Below are positions 1-8,370 of a stretch of DNA of 64,000 nt, in pieces (the stretch's first letter is position 1; the number at the start of each line of letters is the position of its first letter). The stretch spans positions 1 to 64,000 of the forward strand of contig JAIUOM010000003.1 in the NCBI GenBank assembly GCA_020161215.1, read 5' to 3'. Under the pieces are notes generated by a model, which saw nothing but the letters and a program-made list of their open reading frames with translations, did not search any database and was not told the DNA's origin. Made by a program: the position numbers and the translations under genes. The DNA comes from Pseudomonadota bacterium (GTDB lineage: Bacteria; Pseudomonadota; Gammaproteobacteria; Burkholderiales; Burkholderiaceae_C).

Positions 1-1118
1 TGCGCGCCGCCGCCGAGCTGGACCCAGCCAGCGGCGCGCCGCGCCTGCCCCGGCTGCGCCTGGCGCGCGCCGGCGAGTTCACCGAGCGGGCGTTCCTGAA
101 CGACAAGCTCGACCTGGCCCAGGCCGAAGCCGTGATGGACCTGATCGACGCCAGCACCGAGACGGCGGCGCGCTCGGCCGCGCGCTCGCTCTCGGGCGCC
201 TTCTCGGCCGAAATCCACCAGCTGCGCGACGCGCTGATCGGGCTGCGCATGCTGATCGAGGCCACGCTCGACTTTCCCGAGGAAGAAATCGACCTGTTGT
301 CGGCGCACGACGTGCCCGGCCAGCTCTCAAATTTGCAGCACACCCTGGCCGCGGTGAAAGCCCGGGCGCGCCAGGGCGCGCTGCTGCGCGAAGGCATCAC
401 GGTGGTCATCGCCGGCCAGCCGAACGCCGGCAAGAGCTCGCTGCTGAACGCCCTGGCCGGGGCCGAGCTGGCCATCGTCACCCCGGTGGCCGGCACCACG
501 CGCGACGTGCTGCGCCAGACCATCCAGATCGAGGGCGTGCCCCTGCACGTGCTGGACACCGCCGGCCTGCGTGACAGCGACGACGAGGTCGAGCGCATCG
601 GCGTGGCGCGCGCCTGGTCGCACATCGCCAGCGCCGACGCGGTGCTGCTGCTGCACGACCTGACGCGCGCCAGCGACCCCGCCCACGCCGCCGAGGACGC
701 GCGCATCGCCAGCCAGCTGGCCGAGCGCCTGCCGCGCGGCGTGCCGGTGCTGCACCTGTGGAACAAGCTGGACGCGGCCGGCGACGTGGCGGTGGACGCG
801 GACCAGGGCATCGCCCTGTCGGCGCGCACCGGCGCCGGCCTGGTGCTGCTGGGCCAGCGCCTGCTGGCGCTGGCCGGCTGGCAATCGGCCAGCGGCGAAG
901 GCCTGTTCATCGCCCGCGAACGCCACCTGCAGGCCCTGGCGCACGCCGACGCGCACCTGCTGGCCGCCGACGCCCACCTGCGCGGCGTGGCGCCGCAACT
1001 CGACCTGCTGGCCGAGGAGCTGCGCCTGGCCCAGAACGCGCTGGGCGAAATCACCGGGGAATTCAGCGCCGACGACCTGCTGGGGGTGATCTTCTCGCGC
1101 TTTTGCATCGGCAAGTGA
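1..1118 (+). CDS. mnmE: tRNA uridine-5-carboxymethylaminomethyl GTPase MnmE, 5'-partial
   Basis: The C-terminal ~371 residues of MnmE (TrmE). By family this GTPase works with MnmG to modify wobble U34 of several tRNAs in the cytoplasm. The frame is open from base 3 with no start, so roughly the first 90 of about 460 residues lie outside the window. Seen in order: a helical-domain stretch with [14 protein letters not shown], the P-loop GQPNAGKSS (about bases 411-437), GTTRD, DTAGL and NKLD of the G domain, and the terminal CIGK whose cysteine is needed for modification. It converges on mnmA, another U34 enzyme, 43 bp away, with a family A repeat between and inside the two ends. Confidence 0.96.
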   Translation, partial: RAAAELDPASGAPRLPRLRLARAGEFTERAFLNDKLDLAQAEAVMDLIDASTETAARSAARSLSGAFSAEIHQLRDALIGLRMLIEATLDFPEEEIDLLSAHDVPGQLSNLQHTLAAVKARARQGALLREGITVVIAGQPNAGKSSLLNALAGAELAIVTPVAGTTRDVLRQTIQIEGVPLHVLDTAGLRDSDDEVERIGVARAWSHIASADAVLLLHDLTRASDPAHAAEDARIASQLAERLPRGVPVLHLWNKLDAAGDVAVDADQGIALSARTGAGLVLLGQRLLALAGWQSASGEGLFIARERHLQALAHADAHLLAADAHLRGVAPQLDLLAEELRLAQNALGEITGEFSADDLLGVIFSRFCIGK

Positions 1119-1140
1119 ACGCCGGCCGCCCGCCCCGAAA

Positions 1141-1200
1141 AACTACAACTTTGATAGCTGGTCAGGCAATTTCCACGCCGACCAAGGGCTGTTTTTCCTT
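1141..1200 (+). repeat. Family A palindromic repeat, copy 1 (forms mnmA 3' end)
   Basis: It carries the two family A landmarks: GATAGCTG (1153-1160) and ACGCCGACCAAGGGC (from about 1175), then a T-rich tail. The last twelve residues of MnmA ([12 protein letters not shown]) and its stop codon are read from this repeat on the minus strand, so the element is part of a gene. Confidence 0.75.
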
Positions 1201-2388
1201 GAATTGCGTGGCGCTGGCAATGACCCCGCCGCCCAGGCACAGCTCGCCGTCGTAGAGCACCGCGCTCTGCCCCGGGGTCACCGCCCATTGCGGCTCGGCA
1301 AAGCGCAGCTGGAAGCTGCCCGGCGCCGCCGCGTCCGCGGCCAGGGTGCAGGGCGCATCCTGCTGGCGGTAGCGCGTCTTGGCGGCGCAGTGGCCCGGCG
1401 CGGGCGGCTCACCGGCCACCCAGGCCGCGTTGTCGAACACCAGCGCGCCGGCCAGCAGCCAGGGGTGGTCGTGGCCCTGTACCGCGTACAGCGTGTTGCG
1501 CGCCATGTCCTTGCGCGCCACGAACCAGGGCGCGTGCTCGCTGCCCCCGCGTGCCGCGCCCTTGGCCTTGACGCCGCCGATCCCCAGGCCCTGGCGCTGG
1601 CCCAGGGTGTAGAACGACAGGCCCACGTGCTCGCCAATTTGCCGCCCACGCTCGTCCTTGATGGGGCCGGGCTGGGTCTGCAGGTAGCGGCTCAGGAACT
1701 CGCGGAACGGCCGCTCGCCGATGAAGCAGATGCCGGTGGAATCCTTCTTCTTGGCGTTGGGCAGGCCGATCTCGGCGGCGATGCGGCGCACCTCGGATTT
1801 GTGCAGCTCGCCGACCGGGAACCAGGTCTTGGCCAGTTGCGCCTGGTTCAGGCGGTGCAAAAAATAGCTCTGGTCCTTGGACGGATCCAAACCCTTGAGC
1901 AGCTGATAACGACCGCTGCGGGGCGCGCCTTCGCACGCGCTCGCGTGCGAATCGTCATGGGCCCCAGCGGGCTCGCTCGGGTTCGCTGGGCACCAGCGAA
2001 CCCGAGCGTAATGCCCGGTGGCGATTTTCTCGGCACCCAGGCGCATGGCGTGGTCGAGAAAGGCCTTGAACTTGATTTCGGCGTTGCACAGCACGTCGGG
2101 GTTGGGCGTGCGGCCGGCCGAGTACTCGCGCAGGAACTCGGCGAACACCCGGTCCTTGTAGTCGGCGGCGAAGTTGACGTGCTCGATCTCGATGCCAAGC
2201 ACGTCGGCCACCGCCGCCGCGTCCACGAAATCGACGTTCGACGAGCAGTACGCGCTGTCGTCGTCGTCCTCCCAGTTCTTCATGAAAATGCCGACCACCT
2301 CGTGGCCCTGCTGCTTGAGCAGATAGGCGGTGACGGCGGAATCGACCCCGCCCGACAGACCCACGACGACACGTTGCTTGCCCGACAT
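1162..2388 (-). CDS. mnmA: tRNA-specific 2-thiouridylase MnmA
   Basis: A 408-residue MnmA, which adenylates and thiolates U34 of Lys, Glu and Gln tRNAs. The start chosen is [17 protein letters not shown], which puts the SGGVDS PP-loop at the normal N-terminal place; a longer frame runs upstream but looks non-coding. The catalytic cysteines are seen in [12 protein letters not shown] and [10 protein letters not shown]. Two oddities: between GHYARVR and GRYQLLKG there is a proline/serine/histidine-rich insert of about 26 residues coded by two perfect hairpins (1930-2008), and the C-terminus is coded by a family A repeat. Neither touches a known catalytic motif, so I infer the enzyme still works. 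Confidence 0.96.
   Translation of the reverse strand: MSGKQRVVVGLSGGVDSAVTAYLLKQQGHEVVGIFMKNWEDDDDSAYCSSNVDFVDAAAVADVLGIEIEHVNFAADYKDRVFAEFLREYSAGRTPNPDVLCNAEIKFKAFLDHAMRLGAEKIATGHYARVRWCPANPSEPAGAHDDSHASACEGAPRSGRYQLLKGLDPSKDQSYFLHRLNQAQLAKTWFPVGELHKSEVRRIAAEIGLPNAKKKDSTGICFIGERPFREFLSRYLQTQPGPIKDERGRQIGEHVGLSFYTLGQRQGLGIGGVKAKGAARGGSEHAPWFVARKDMARNTLYAVQGHDHPWLLAGALVFDNAAWVAGEPPAPGHCAAKTRYRQQDAPCTLAADAAAPGSFQLRFAEPQWAVTPGQSAVLYDGELCLGGGVIASATQFKEKQPLVGVEIA
1930..2008. repeat. Double hairpin inserted in frame in mnmA
   Basis: Two perfect inverted repeats lie side by side. The first has 10 bp arms TTCGCACGCG/CGCGTGCGAA (1930-1939 and 1942-1951) with a 2 nt loop. The second has 16 bp arms (1974-1989 and 1993-2008, starting CGCTCGGGTTCGCTGG) with a 3 nt loop. 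Together they code for residues that I do not recall in other MnmA proteins. The sequence differs from family A, so this is a second kind of palindrome. Confidence 0.8.
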
Positions 2389-2558
2389 GCCCCAATTTTC
2401 GCAGGCTCGGCCCGCCCGCGCAGGCCCGGGCCCTCGCAACCCCGCAGCCCAGGGGTCTACGGGCTTTCCTTCTGGACAGCTCCAAAGTTCGCCGGGTAAG
2501 CTTGTTGGCTCCACGCGCTGTCCCCTCAACGCCTTCCTTTTTCCCGGCTTCCCCACCC

Positions 2559-3689
2559 ATGACCCTGACCTTTGCTGCCTTGCGCCAGCGCGGCCTGCGC
2601 GTCGCGCTCGTGTCCGGCCTGCTGCTCGCCGGTGGCGCGGCGCACGCCGACATCCTCATCGGACAAACCACGGCCGTCACCGGCCCGGTGGCCGCCAGCG
2701 TGGGCGAAACGCTGCTGGGCGCGCGCACCTACCTGGACCACGTCAACGCCCAGGGCGGCGTGCACGGCGAGAAGATCAAGCTGATCACGCTGGACGACAA
2801 CTTCAAGCCCCCCAAGGCGGCCGAGAACGCGCGCCAGCTGATCGAAAAAGACAACGTGGTGGCCCTGTTCATGAGCCGCGCCACGCCGCACACGCAGGCC
2901 ATCCTGCCGCTGCTGGCCAAGCACAAGCTGGCGCTGATCGCGCCCTCGACCGGAGCCATGGTGTTCCACCAGCCGGTCAACCCCTACGTGTTCAACGTGC
3001 GCTCCAGCTACCAGGCCGAGGCGCAGCGCGCCATCGAACACCTGTTTCAGGTCACGCTCGAGCGCGTGGCGGTGGTGCACGTCGACGACAGCTTTGGCGC
3101 CGACTGCTTCGAAGGCGCGATGAAAGGCTTCGAGAGCGCCCGCCGCAAGCCGGTGGTCGTCATCAAGGCCGACCGCGAGAAGCCCGACTACCCGGCCATC
3201 GTCCAGCAGCTGAAGGAAGTGAACGCCCAGGCCGTGCTGTGGATCGGCTCCAGCGTGGCCGTCAGCGGCGGGGTCAAGGCCTTGCGCCAGACCGGCTCGG
3301 CGGCGCAGGTGGTGACGGTGTCCAACAACGCCTCGGGCGGCTTCATCAAGCAGCTGGGCGACGACGCCCATGGCGTCATCGTCTCGCAGGTGTTTCCCAG
3401 CGTGCGTGCGTTGGGCGTGCCGCTGAACCGCGAGGCCAACGAGCTGTTCAAGGGCAAGGGCGAGCTGACGCCGCAGGCGATGGAAGGTTTCGCCAGCGCC
3501 AAGGTGCTGGTAGAAGCCCTGCGCCGCGCCGGCCCGAAGCCCACGCGCGAGAAGATCGTCGACGCGCTGAATGGCCTGCAGCACTACGATCTGGGCGGCC
3601 TGGAGCTGAACTTCAGCCCCAGCGACCACACCGGCCTGAGCTACGTCGAGCTGTCCATCATCGGCCGCGACGGACGCTTTAGGAGGTAA
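2559..3689 (+). CDS. Periplasmic ABC-type (Leu/Ile/Val family) substrate-binding protein, orphan
   Basis: A 376-residue type I periplasmic binding protein (Peripla_BP_6, LivJ/LivK family). The start at MTLTFAAL gives a signal peptide with a hydrophobic core [10 protein letters not shown] and cleavage near AAHAD. The mature part opens [20 protein letters not shown], as in branched-chain amino acid or organic acid binding proteins. No permease or ATPase gene is adjacent, so it may serve a transporter coded elsewhere or act as a sensor. It is divergent from mnmA. The ligand cannot be told from sequence. Confidence 0.88.
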   Translation: MTLTFAALRQRGLRVALVSGLLLAGGAAHADILIGQTTAVTGPVAASVGETLLGARTYLDHVNAQGGVHGEKIKLITLDDNFKPPKAAENARQLIEKDNVVALFMSRATPHTQAILPLLAKHKLALIAPSTGAMVFHQPVNPYVFNVRSSYQAEAQRAIEHLFQVTLERVAVVHVDDSFGADCFEGAMKGFESARRKPVVVIKADREKPDYPAIVQQLKEVNAQAVLWIGSSVAVSGGVKALRQTGSAAQVVTVSNNASGGFIKQLGDDAHGVIVSQVFPSVRALGVPLNREANELFKGKGELTPQAMEGFASAKVLVEALRRAGPKPTREKIVDALNGLQHYDLGGLELNFSPSDHTGLSYVELSIIGRDGRFRR

Positions 3690-3742
3690 CTCCCCCCAAA
3701 GCCTGGGCGAGAGCGGGCATCCACCCCAAACACTGGCGGGAC

Positions 3743-4492
3743 TCAACTCCGCGCAAAAAACAGCACGCTCATCACCAGCCCGGTGACGATGACGATGCCG
3801 CGCACCCACGCCACCGGCAAACGCTTGGCCAGCCGGGCGCCGGCGAAGCCGCCCAGGGTGGCGAACACGGCCATCAGCAGGGCCTGCTTCCAGACTATCG
3901 CCCCGCCGATGGCGAAGGCCAGCACCGACAGCACCGACAGCACGAAAGAGTTGAGGTTCTTCAGCGCGTTGACGGTGTTCAGCCGCGTCTCCCCCGCCAG
4001 CAGGTACAGCGCCATCAGCAAAATACCCAGGCCACCGTTGAAGTAGCCGCCGTACACCGCCACCGCCAATAGCCCCAGGGAACGCCAGCGCGCCAGGCCG
4101 CCGCCGTGCTCGCCGCCGCCGGCCCAGCGCGCCAGGCGCGGGCCGAGCGCGAACAGCACGGTGGCGAACAGCAGCAGCCAGGGCACCACGCCGGCGAACA
4201 CCTTGGCCGGGGTGACCAGCAGCAGCAACGCACCGGCCACGCCGCCCACGGCGCACAAGGCCATCTCGCGCCCCAGCAGGGCGCGCGGCAGCGCCGCCAG
4301 CTCCTGCCTGAAACCCAGCGCGCTGCCCAGGTAGCCCGGGCACACGGCCAGGGCGCTGGTGGCGTTGGCCGCGATGGGCGACACACCGGCCCAGACCAGG
4401 GCCGGAAAGGTCAGAAACGTGCCGCCGCCAGCGATGGCGTTCAACACCCCCGCGCCAAAGGCGGCCAGCACCAGCAGCAACCACTCGGTCAT
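3743..4492 (-). CDS. TauE/SafE family sulfite/anion exporter-like permease
   Basis: A 249-residue integral membrane protein, nearly all hydrophobic, with about eight membrane segments in two related halves. The N-terminal motif GVLNAIAGGGTFLTFPAL is typical of the TauE/SafE (DUF81) family, which exports sulfite, sulfoacetate or other small anions. Its start lies 11 bp after the stop of the NUDIX gene on the same strand, so the two probably share a transcript. The substrate is unknown. Confidence 0.9.
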   Translation of the reverse strand: MTEWLLLVLAAFGAGVLNAIAGGGTFLTFPALVWAGVSPIAANATSALAVCPGYLGSALGFRQELAALPRALLGREMALCAVGGVAGALLLLVTPAKVFAGVVPWLLLFATVLFALGPRLARWAGGGEHGGGLARWRSLGLLAVAVYGGYFNGGLGILLMALYLLAGETRLNTVNALKNLNSFVLSVLSVLAFAIGGAIVWKQALLMAVFATLGGFAGARLAKRLPVAWVRGIVIVTGLVMSVLFFARS

Positions 4493-4503
4493 GGCGGCGG
4501 CGC

Positions 4504-4989
4504 TCAGTGAAACCGGCCCAGGGCCGAGGCGTCCATGCGCACCAGCCCCAGGTCAAAGCGGTGGCCCAGCAGATGGTCTTCGACGCAGCGCAGCACCAGC
4601 GGACTGCGGTGGCGCGCCTGGCTGGCGCGCAGCTCGTCGGGCGTCAACCACAGGGTGCGCACGATGCCGGTGTCGAGCGCGCGCGCCGGGTCGGGCTCGG
4701 CGGCGCTGCCGCTGTAGGCAAAGCGCAGCCAGGTGGTGGGTTGGCCCTCGGCGTCGTTCGAGGCCGCCAGGTACACGCCCAGCAGCGCCGTGGGGATGAA
4801 GACGCGGCCGGTTTCCTCCAGCGCCTCGCGCACGGCGCCCTGCTCGGGCGATTCGCCCGCCTCCAGATGACCGGCCGGGGTGTTCAGGCGCAGGCCGTCG
4901 GCAGTGTGCTCTTCCACCACCAAGTAGCGGCCGTCCTGCTCGATCACCGCGGCCACGGTGACGCTGGGTTTCCAACGGGACATGTTCAT
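4504..4989 (-). CDS. NUDIX hydrolase, NudJ-like phosphatase
   Basis: A 161-residue NUDIX protein. The Nudix box is complete: GHLEAGESPEQGAVREALEE followed by TG. The N-terminal WKPSVTVAAVIEQDGRYLVV matches the NudJ (YmfB) subgroup, which hydrolyses nucleoside tri- and diphosphates and thiamine pyrophosphates. ATG codons exist at 4989 and 4983 and either could be used. In many proteobacteria nudJ sits next to mnmA; here a binding-protein gene and a permease gene lie between them. Confidence 0.88.
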   Translation of the reverse strand: MNMSRWKPSVTVAAVIEQDGRYLVVEEHTADGLRLNTPAGHLEAGESPEQGAVREALEETGRVFIPTALLGVYLAASNDAEGQPTTWLRFAYSGSAAEPDPARALDTGIVRTLWLTPDELRASQARHRSPLVLRCVEDHLLGHRFDLGLVRMDASALGRFH

Positions 4990-5131
4990 GGCGCGCATTA
5001 TCCGGGCGCGCCGCGCCGTCGCTGGCCGGTCTTTTGCTAAGCTTCGCCTGACGCAGGACTGACGACAAAGCCCGCGCCGACCGTTTCCAAAGCGGCGACG
5101 GACCCCAGAATCCAATAAGAGGAGATGTCCC

Positions 5132-6292
5132 ATGTTGATTGGCGTACCCGCCGAAACCGCGGCAGGTGAGACCCGTGTGGCCGTCACCCCGGAAACGGCC
5201 AAGAAGCTGGTGGCGCAGGGCCACCAGGTGCGCGTGCAATCGGGCGCCGGCCTGCGTGCCAGCGCCACCGACGCGGCTTACCAGGCCGCCGGCGCCGAGA
5301 TCACCGATGCCGCTGGCGCCCTGGGCGCCGAGATGGTGTTGAAGGTGCGCAGCCCCGGCCCCGACGAGCTGGCCCACATGCGGCCGGCCACGGTGCTGGT
5401 CGGCATGCTGGAGCCCTTCAACGCCGAGGGGCTGCAGCGGCTGGCGGCGGCGCAGCTGACGTCCTTCGCGCTGGAAGCAGCGCCGCGCACCACCCGGGCG
5501 CAGAGCATGGACGTGCTTTCCTCGCAGGCCAACATCGCCGGCTACAAGGCCGTGATGCTGGGCGCCAACCATTACCCCAAGCTGTTCCCCATGCTGATGA
5601 CGGCCGCCGGCACCATCAAGGCGGCGCGCGTGGTGATCCTGGGCGTGGGCGTGGCCGGCCTGCAGGCGATCGCCACGGCCAAGCGACTGGGCGCGGTGAT
5701 CGAGGCCAGCGACGTGCGCCCGAGCGTGAAGGAACAAGTCGAATCGCTGGGCGGCAAGTTCATCGACGTGCCCTATGAGACGGCGGAGGAAAAAGAGGCC
5801 GCCGAGGGCGTGGGCGGCTACGCCCGCCCCATGCCGCAAAGCTGGCTGGACCGCCAAAAGGCCGAGGTCGCCAAGCGCGTGGCCCAGGCCGACGTGGTGA
5901 TCTCCACCGCGCTGATCCCGGGCCGCGCGGCGCCGGTGCTGATCACCGAGGAGATGGTGAAAAGCATGAAGCCCGGCTCGGTCATCATCGACATCGCCGC
6001 CGGCAAGGGCGCGCCCAACCCGGACGGCAGCGTGGGTGGCAACTGCCCGCTGACCGAGGCCGACAAGACGGTGGTCAAGCACGGCGTGACGCTGGTCGGC
6101 GAAACCAACCTGCCGGCCCTGGTGGCGGCCGACTCCAGCAGCCTATACGCGCGCAACGTGCTCGATTTTTTGAAGCTGGTGCTGCCACCGGCGGCCAAGG
6201 ACGAGCCCCCCGCCAGCTTCAGGATCGACCAGGAGGACGACATCGTCGTCGCCTGCCTGATGACGCAAGGCGGCGAGGTCAAGCGCAAGTAG
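5132..6292 (+). CDS. pntAA: NAD(P) transhydrogenase subunit alpha part 1
   Basis: The 386-residue soluble NAD(H)-binding domain I of the proton-translocating transhydrogenase, which passes hydride between NADH and NADP+ using the proton gradient. Seen are the N-terminal ETRVAVTPETAKKLVAQGH, and the Rossmann glycine motif GVGVAGLQAIATAKRLGA followed by the acidic EASDVRP. A good ribosome site (AGAGGAG) precedes ATG 5132. In Escherichia coli the alpha subunit is one chain; here it is split, as in Rhodospirillum, with the membrane part coded next. First gene of a pntAA-pntAB-pntB operon. Confidence 0.96.
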   Translation: MLIGVPAETAAGETRVAVTPETAKKLVAQGHQVRVQSGAGLRASATDAAYQAAGAEITDAAGALGAEMVLKVRSPGPDELAHMRPATVLVGMLEPFNAEGLQRLAAAQLTSFALEAAPRTTRAQSMDVLSSQANIAGYKAVMLGANHYPKLFPMLMTAAGTIKAARVVILGVGVAGLQAIATAKRLGAVIEASDVRPSVKEQVESLGGKFIDVPYETAEEKEAAEGVGGYARPMPQSWLDRQKAEVAKRVAQADVVISTALIPGRAAPVLITEEMVKSMKPGSVIIDIAAGKGAPNPDGSVGGNCPLTEADKTVVKHGVTLVGETNLPALVAADSSSLYARNVLDFLKLVLPPAAKDEPPASFRIDQEDDIVVACLMTQGGEVKRK

Positions 6293-6339
6293 GCGCCTTA
6301 GACCAACGCCCGGATCCTCAATTTCTCGGAGCCCCGACC

Positions 6340-6669
6340 ATGGACATCGTCTCCCCCACCGTGATCAACCTGATCATCTTCGTGCTGGCCATCTACGTGG
6401 GTTACCACGTGGTCTGGACCGTCACGCCCGCGCTGCACACGCCGCTGATGGCGGTGACCAACGCCATCTCGGCCATCGTCATCGTCGGCGCCATGCTGGC
6501 GGCCGCGCTCACCGAGGGCGCGTTCGGCAAGCTGCTGGGCGTGGCGGCCGTGGCCCTGGCCGCGGTGAACATCTTCGGCGGCTTCCTGGTGACCCGCCGC
6601 ATGCTCGAGATGTTCAAGAAAAAAGAACGACCAGCCGGCGCGGGCAAAGCCCAAGGCGCTAGTAAATAA
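6340..6669 (+). CDS. pntAB: NAD(P) transhydrogenase subunit alpha part 2 (membrane)
   Basis: A 109-residue protein of three to four membrane helices (for example INLIIFVLAIYVGYHVVWTV and VAAVALAAVNIFGGFLV) matching the C-terminal membrane domain of PntA (domain IIa). It helps form the proton channel with PntB. It lies between pntAA and pntB, 12 bp before pntB, and ends in a short basic cytoplasmic tail. Confidence 0.95.
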   Translation: MDIVSPTVINLIIFVLAIYVGYHVVWTVTPALHTPLMAVTNAISAIVIVGAMLAAALTEGAFGKLLGVAAVALAAVNIFGGFLVTRRMLEMFKKKERPAGAGKAQGASK

Positions 6670-6681
6670 GGAGCGCACAAG

Positions 6682-8124
6682 ATGAGCTTGAACCTTGTCA
6701 CGCTGCTCTACCTGGTGGCCAGCATCTGCTTCATCCAGGCGCTGAAAGGCCTGTCGCACCCCACCACGTCCATCCGCGGCAACCTGTTCGGCATGGTCGG
6801 CATGACCATCGCCGTGCTGACCACGGCGGCGCTGATCGTCAAACTGGCCGGCGGCGGCCTGGGCCTGGGCCTGGGCTGGGTGCTGCTGGGCCTGGTGGTG
6901 GGCGGCAGCTACGGCGCCTGGCGCGCCAAGACCGTCGAGATGACCAAGATGCCCGAGCTGGTGGCTTTCTTCCACAGCATGATCGGCATGGCGGCGGTGT
7001 TCATCGCCGGCGCGACGGTGGCCGAGCCCTGGGCCTTCGGTCTGTCGGCCAAGCCGGCGGCCGGCGCCATGGGCATGATCCCGGGCGGCAACCGCATCGA
7101 GCTGGCGCTCGGCGCCTTCATCGGCGCGGTCACCTTCAGCGGCTCGGTCATCGCCTGGGGCAAGCTCTCGGGCGGCTCCAAGTTCCGCCTGTTCCAGGGC
7201 GCGCCGGTGGTGTTCCCCGGCCAGCACTGGCTGAACCTGGCGCTGGGCCTGGCGGCGGTGTTCTTCATCTACGGTTTCTGGCATTCGCAAAGCGGCCTCG
7301 ACTTCGCCCTGGTGTGCCTGCTCGGTTTCATCATCGGCGTGACCTTGATCATCCCGATCGGCGGCGCCGACATGCCGGTGGTGGTGTCGATGCTGAACAG
7401 CTACTCGGGCTGGGCGGCGGCGGGCATCGGCTTTTCGCTGAACAACAGCATGCTGATCATCGCCGGCTCGCTGGTGGGCAGCTCGGGCGCGATCCTGAGC
7501 TACATCATGTGCAAGGCCATGAACCGCTCGTTCTTCAACGTGATCCTGGGCGGCTTTGGCGGCGACGCCACCGCGGCCACCGGCGGCGCGCAGGAGCAGC
7601 GGCCCGTGAAGACCGGCAGCGCCGACGACGCCGCCTTCATGCTCAGCAACGCCGACAGCGTGATCATCGTGCCCGGCTACGGCCTGGCCGTGGCGCGTGC
7701 CCAGCACGCCGTGAAGGAGCTGGCCGAGAAGCTCACCGAGAAGGGCATCGACGTCAAGTACGCCATCCACCCGGTGGCCGGGCGCATGCCGGGCCACATG
7801 AACGTGCTGCTGGCCGAGGCCGAGGTGCCCTACGACCAGGTGTTCGAGATGGAAGACATCAACGGCGAGTTCGGCCAGGCCGACGTGGCCATCATCCTGG
7901 GCGCCAACGACGTGGTGAACCCGGCCGCGCTGCAAAAAGGCACGCCGATCTACGGCATGCCGATTCTGGAGGCCTACAAGGCCAAGTCGGTGATCGTCAA
8001 CAAGCGCTCCATGGCCGCCGGCTACGCGGGCCTGGACAACGAACTGTTCTACATGGACAAGACCATGATGGTGTTTGGCGACGCCAAGAAGGTGGTCGAG
8101 GACATCGGCAAGGCCATCGAATAG
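6682..8124 (+). CDS. pntB: NAD(P) transhydrogenase subunit beta
   Basis: 480 residues: an N-terminal membrane domain of about eight to nine helices, then a cytoplasmic NADP(H)-binding domain III. Seen in domain III are GYGLAVARAQHAVKEL, HPVAGRMPGHMNVLLAEA, GANDVVNPAA and VNKRSMAAGYAGLDNELF, all diagnostic of PntB. A strong ribosome site (AAGGAGC) precedes the ATG. A terminator hairpin follows at once, so the pnt operon ends here. Confidence 0.97.
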   Translation: MSLNLVTLLYLVASICFIQALKGLSHPTTSIRGNLFGMVGMTIAVLTTAALIVKLAGGGLGLGLGWVLLGLVVGGSYGAWRAKTVEMTKMPELVAFFHSMIGMAAVFIAGATVAEPWAFGLSAKPAAGAMGMIPGGNRIELALGAFIGAVTFSGSVIAWGKLSGGSKFRLFQGAPVVFPGQHWLNLALGLAAVFFIYGFWHSQSGLDFALVCLLGFIIGVTLIIPIGGADMPVVVSMLNSYSGWAAAGIGFSLNNSMLIIAGSLVGSSGAILSYIMCKAMNRSFFNVILGGFGGDATAATGGAQEQRPVKTGSADDAAFMLSNADSVIIVPGYGLAVARAQHAVKELAEKLTEKGIDVKYAIHPVAGRMPGHMNVLLAEAEVPYDQVFEMEDINGEFGQADVAIILGANDVVNPAALQKGTPIYGMPILEAYKAKSVIVNKRSMAAGYAGLDNELFYMDKTMMVFGDAKKVVEDIGKAIE

Positions 8125-8144
8125 GCCCGGCACGAAGGTCCAAC

Positions 8145-8178
8145 GGGCGCGCCGGTTTCCCCCGACGCGCCTTTTTTT
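8145..8178 (+). terminator. Rho-independent terminator of the pnt operon
   Basis: A GGCGCG/CGCGCC stem (8146-8151 with 8166-8171) is followed by seven T residues (8172-8178), 21 bp after the pntB stop. Confidence 0.8.
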
Positions 8179-8269
8179 CGCACGACCGTTCGAAAAGTAT
8201 TAATTTAGGGTACTTTTTATTTAAATTTCGGCGAATTAAGGAAAACGCCAGTACCTAAGCGCCATGAAA

Positions 8270-8293
8270 CCCTCCACAATCGCCAGTGGAGGG
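8270..8293. promoter_or_regulatory. Hairpin in the leader of the acyl-CoA ligase gene
   Basis: A perfect 8 bp stem CCCTCCAC/GTGGAGGG with an 8 nt loop sits about 78 bp before the acyl-CoA ligase start. Upstream, 8191-8242 is unusually AT-rich for this genome and probably holds the promoter, though no clear -35/-10 pair can be fixed. No T tract follows, so the hairpin is not a simple terminator; it may be an operator or a messenger structure. Confidence 0.45.
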
Positions 8294-8370
8294 CTGGACC
8301 CGCCGGGTCTGTTGTTGCCTGTGTCTTGTGCGCCACCGCCGCGTGGCCCCCTTTTTCAGGAGTTTTACCC

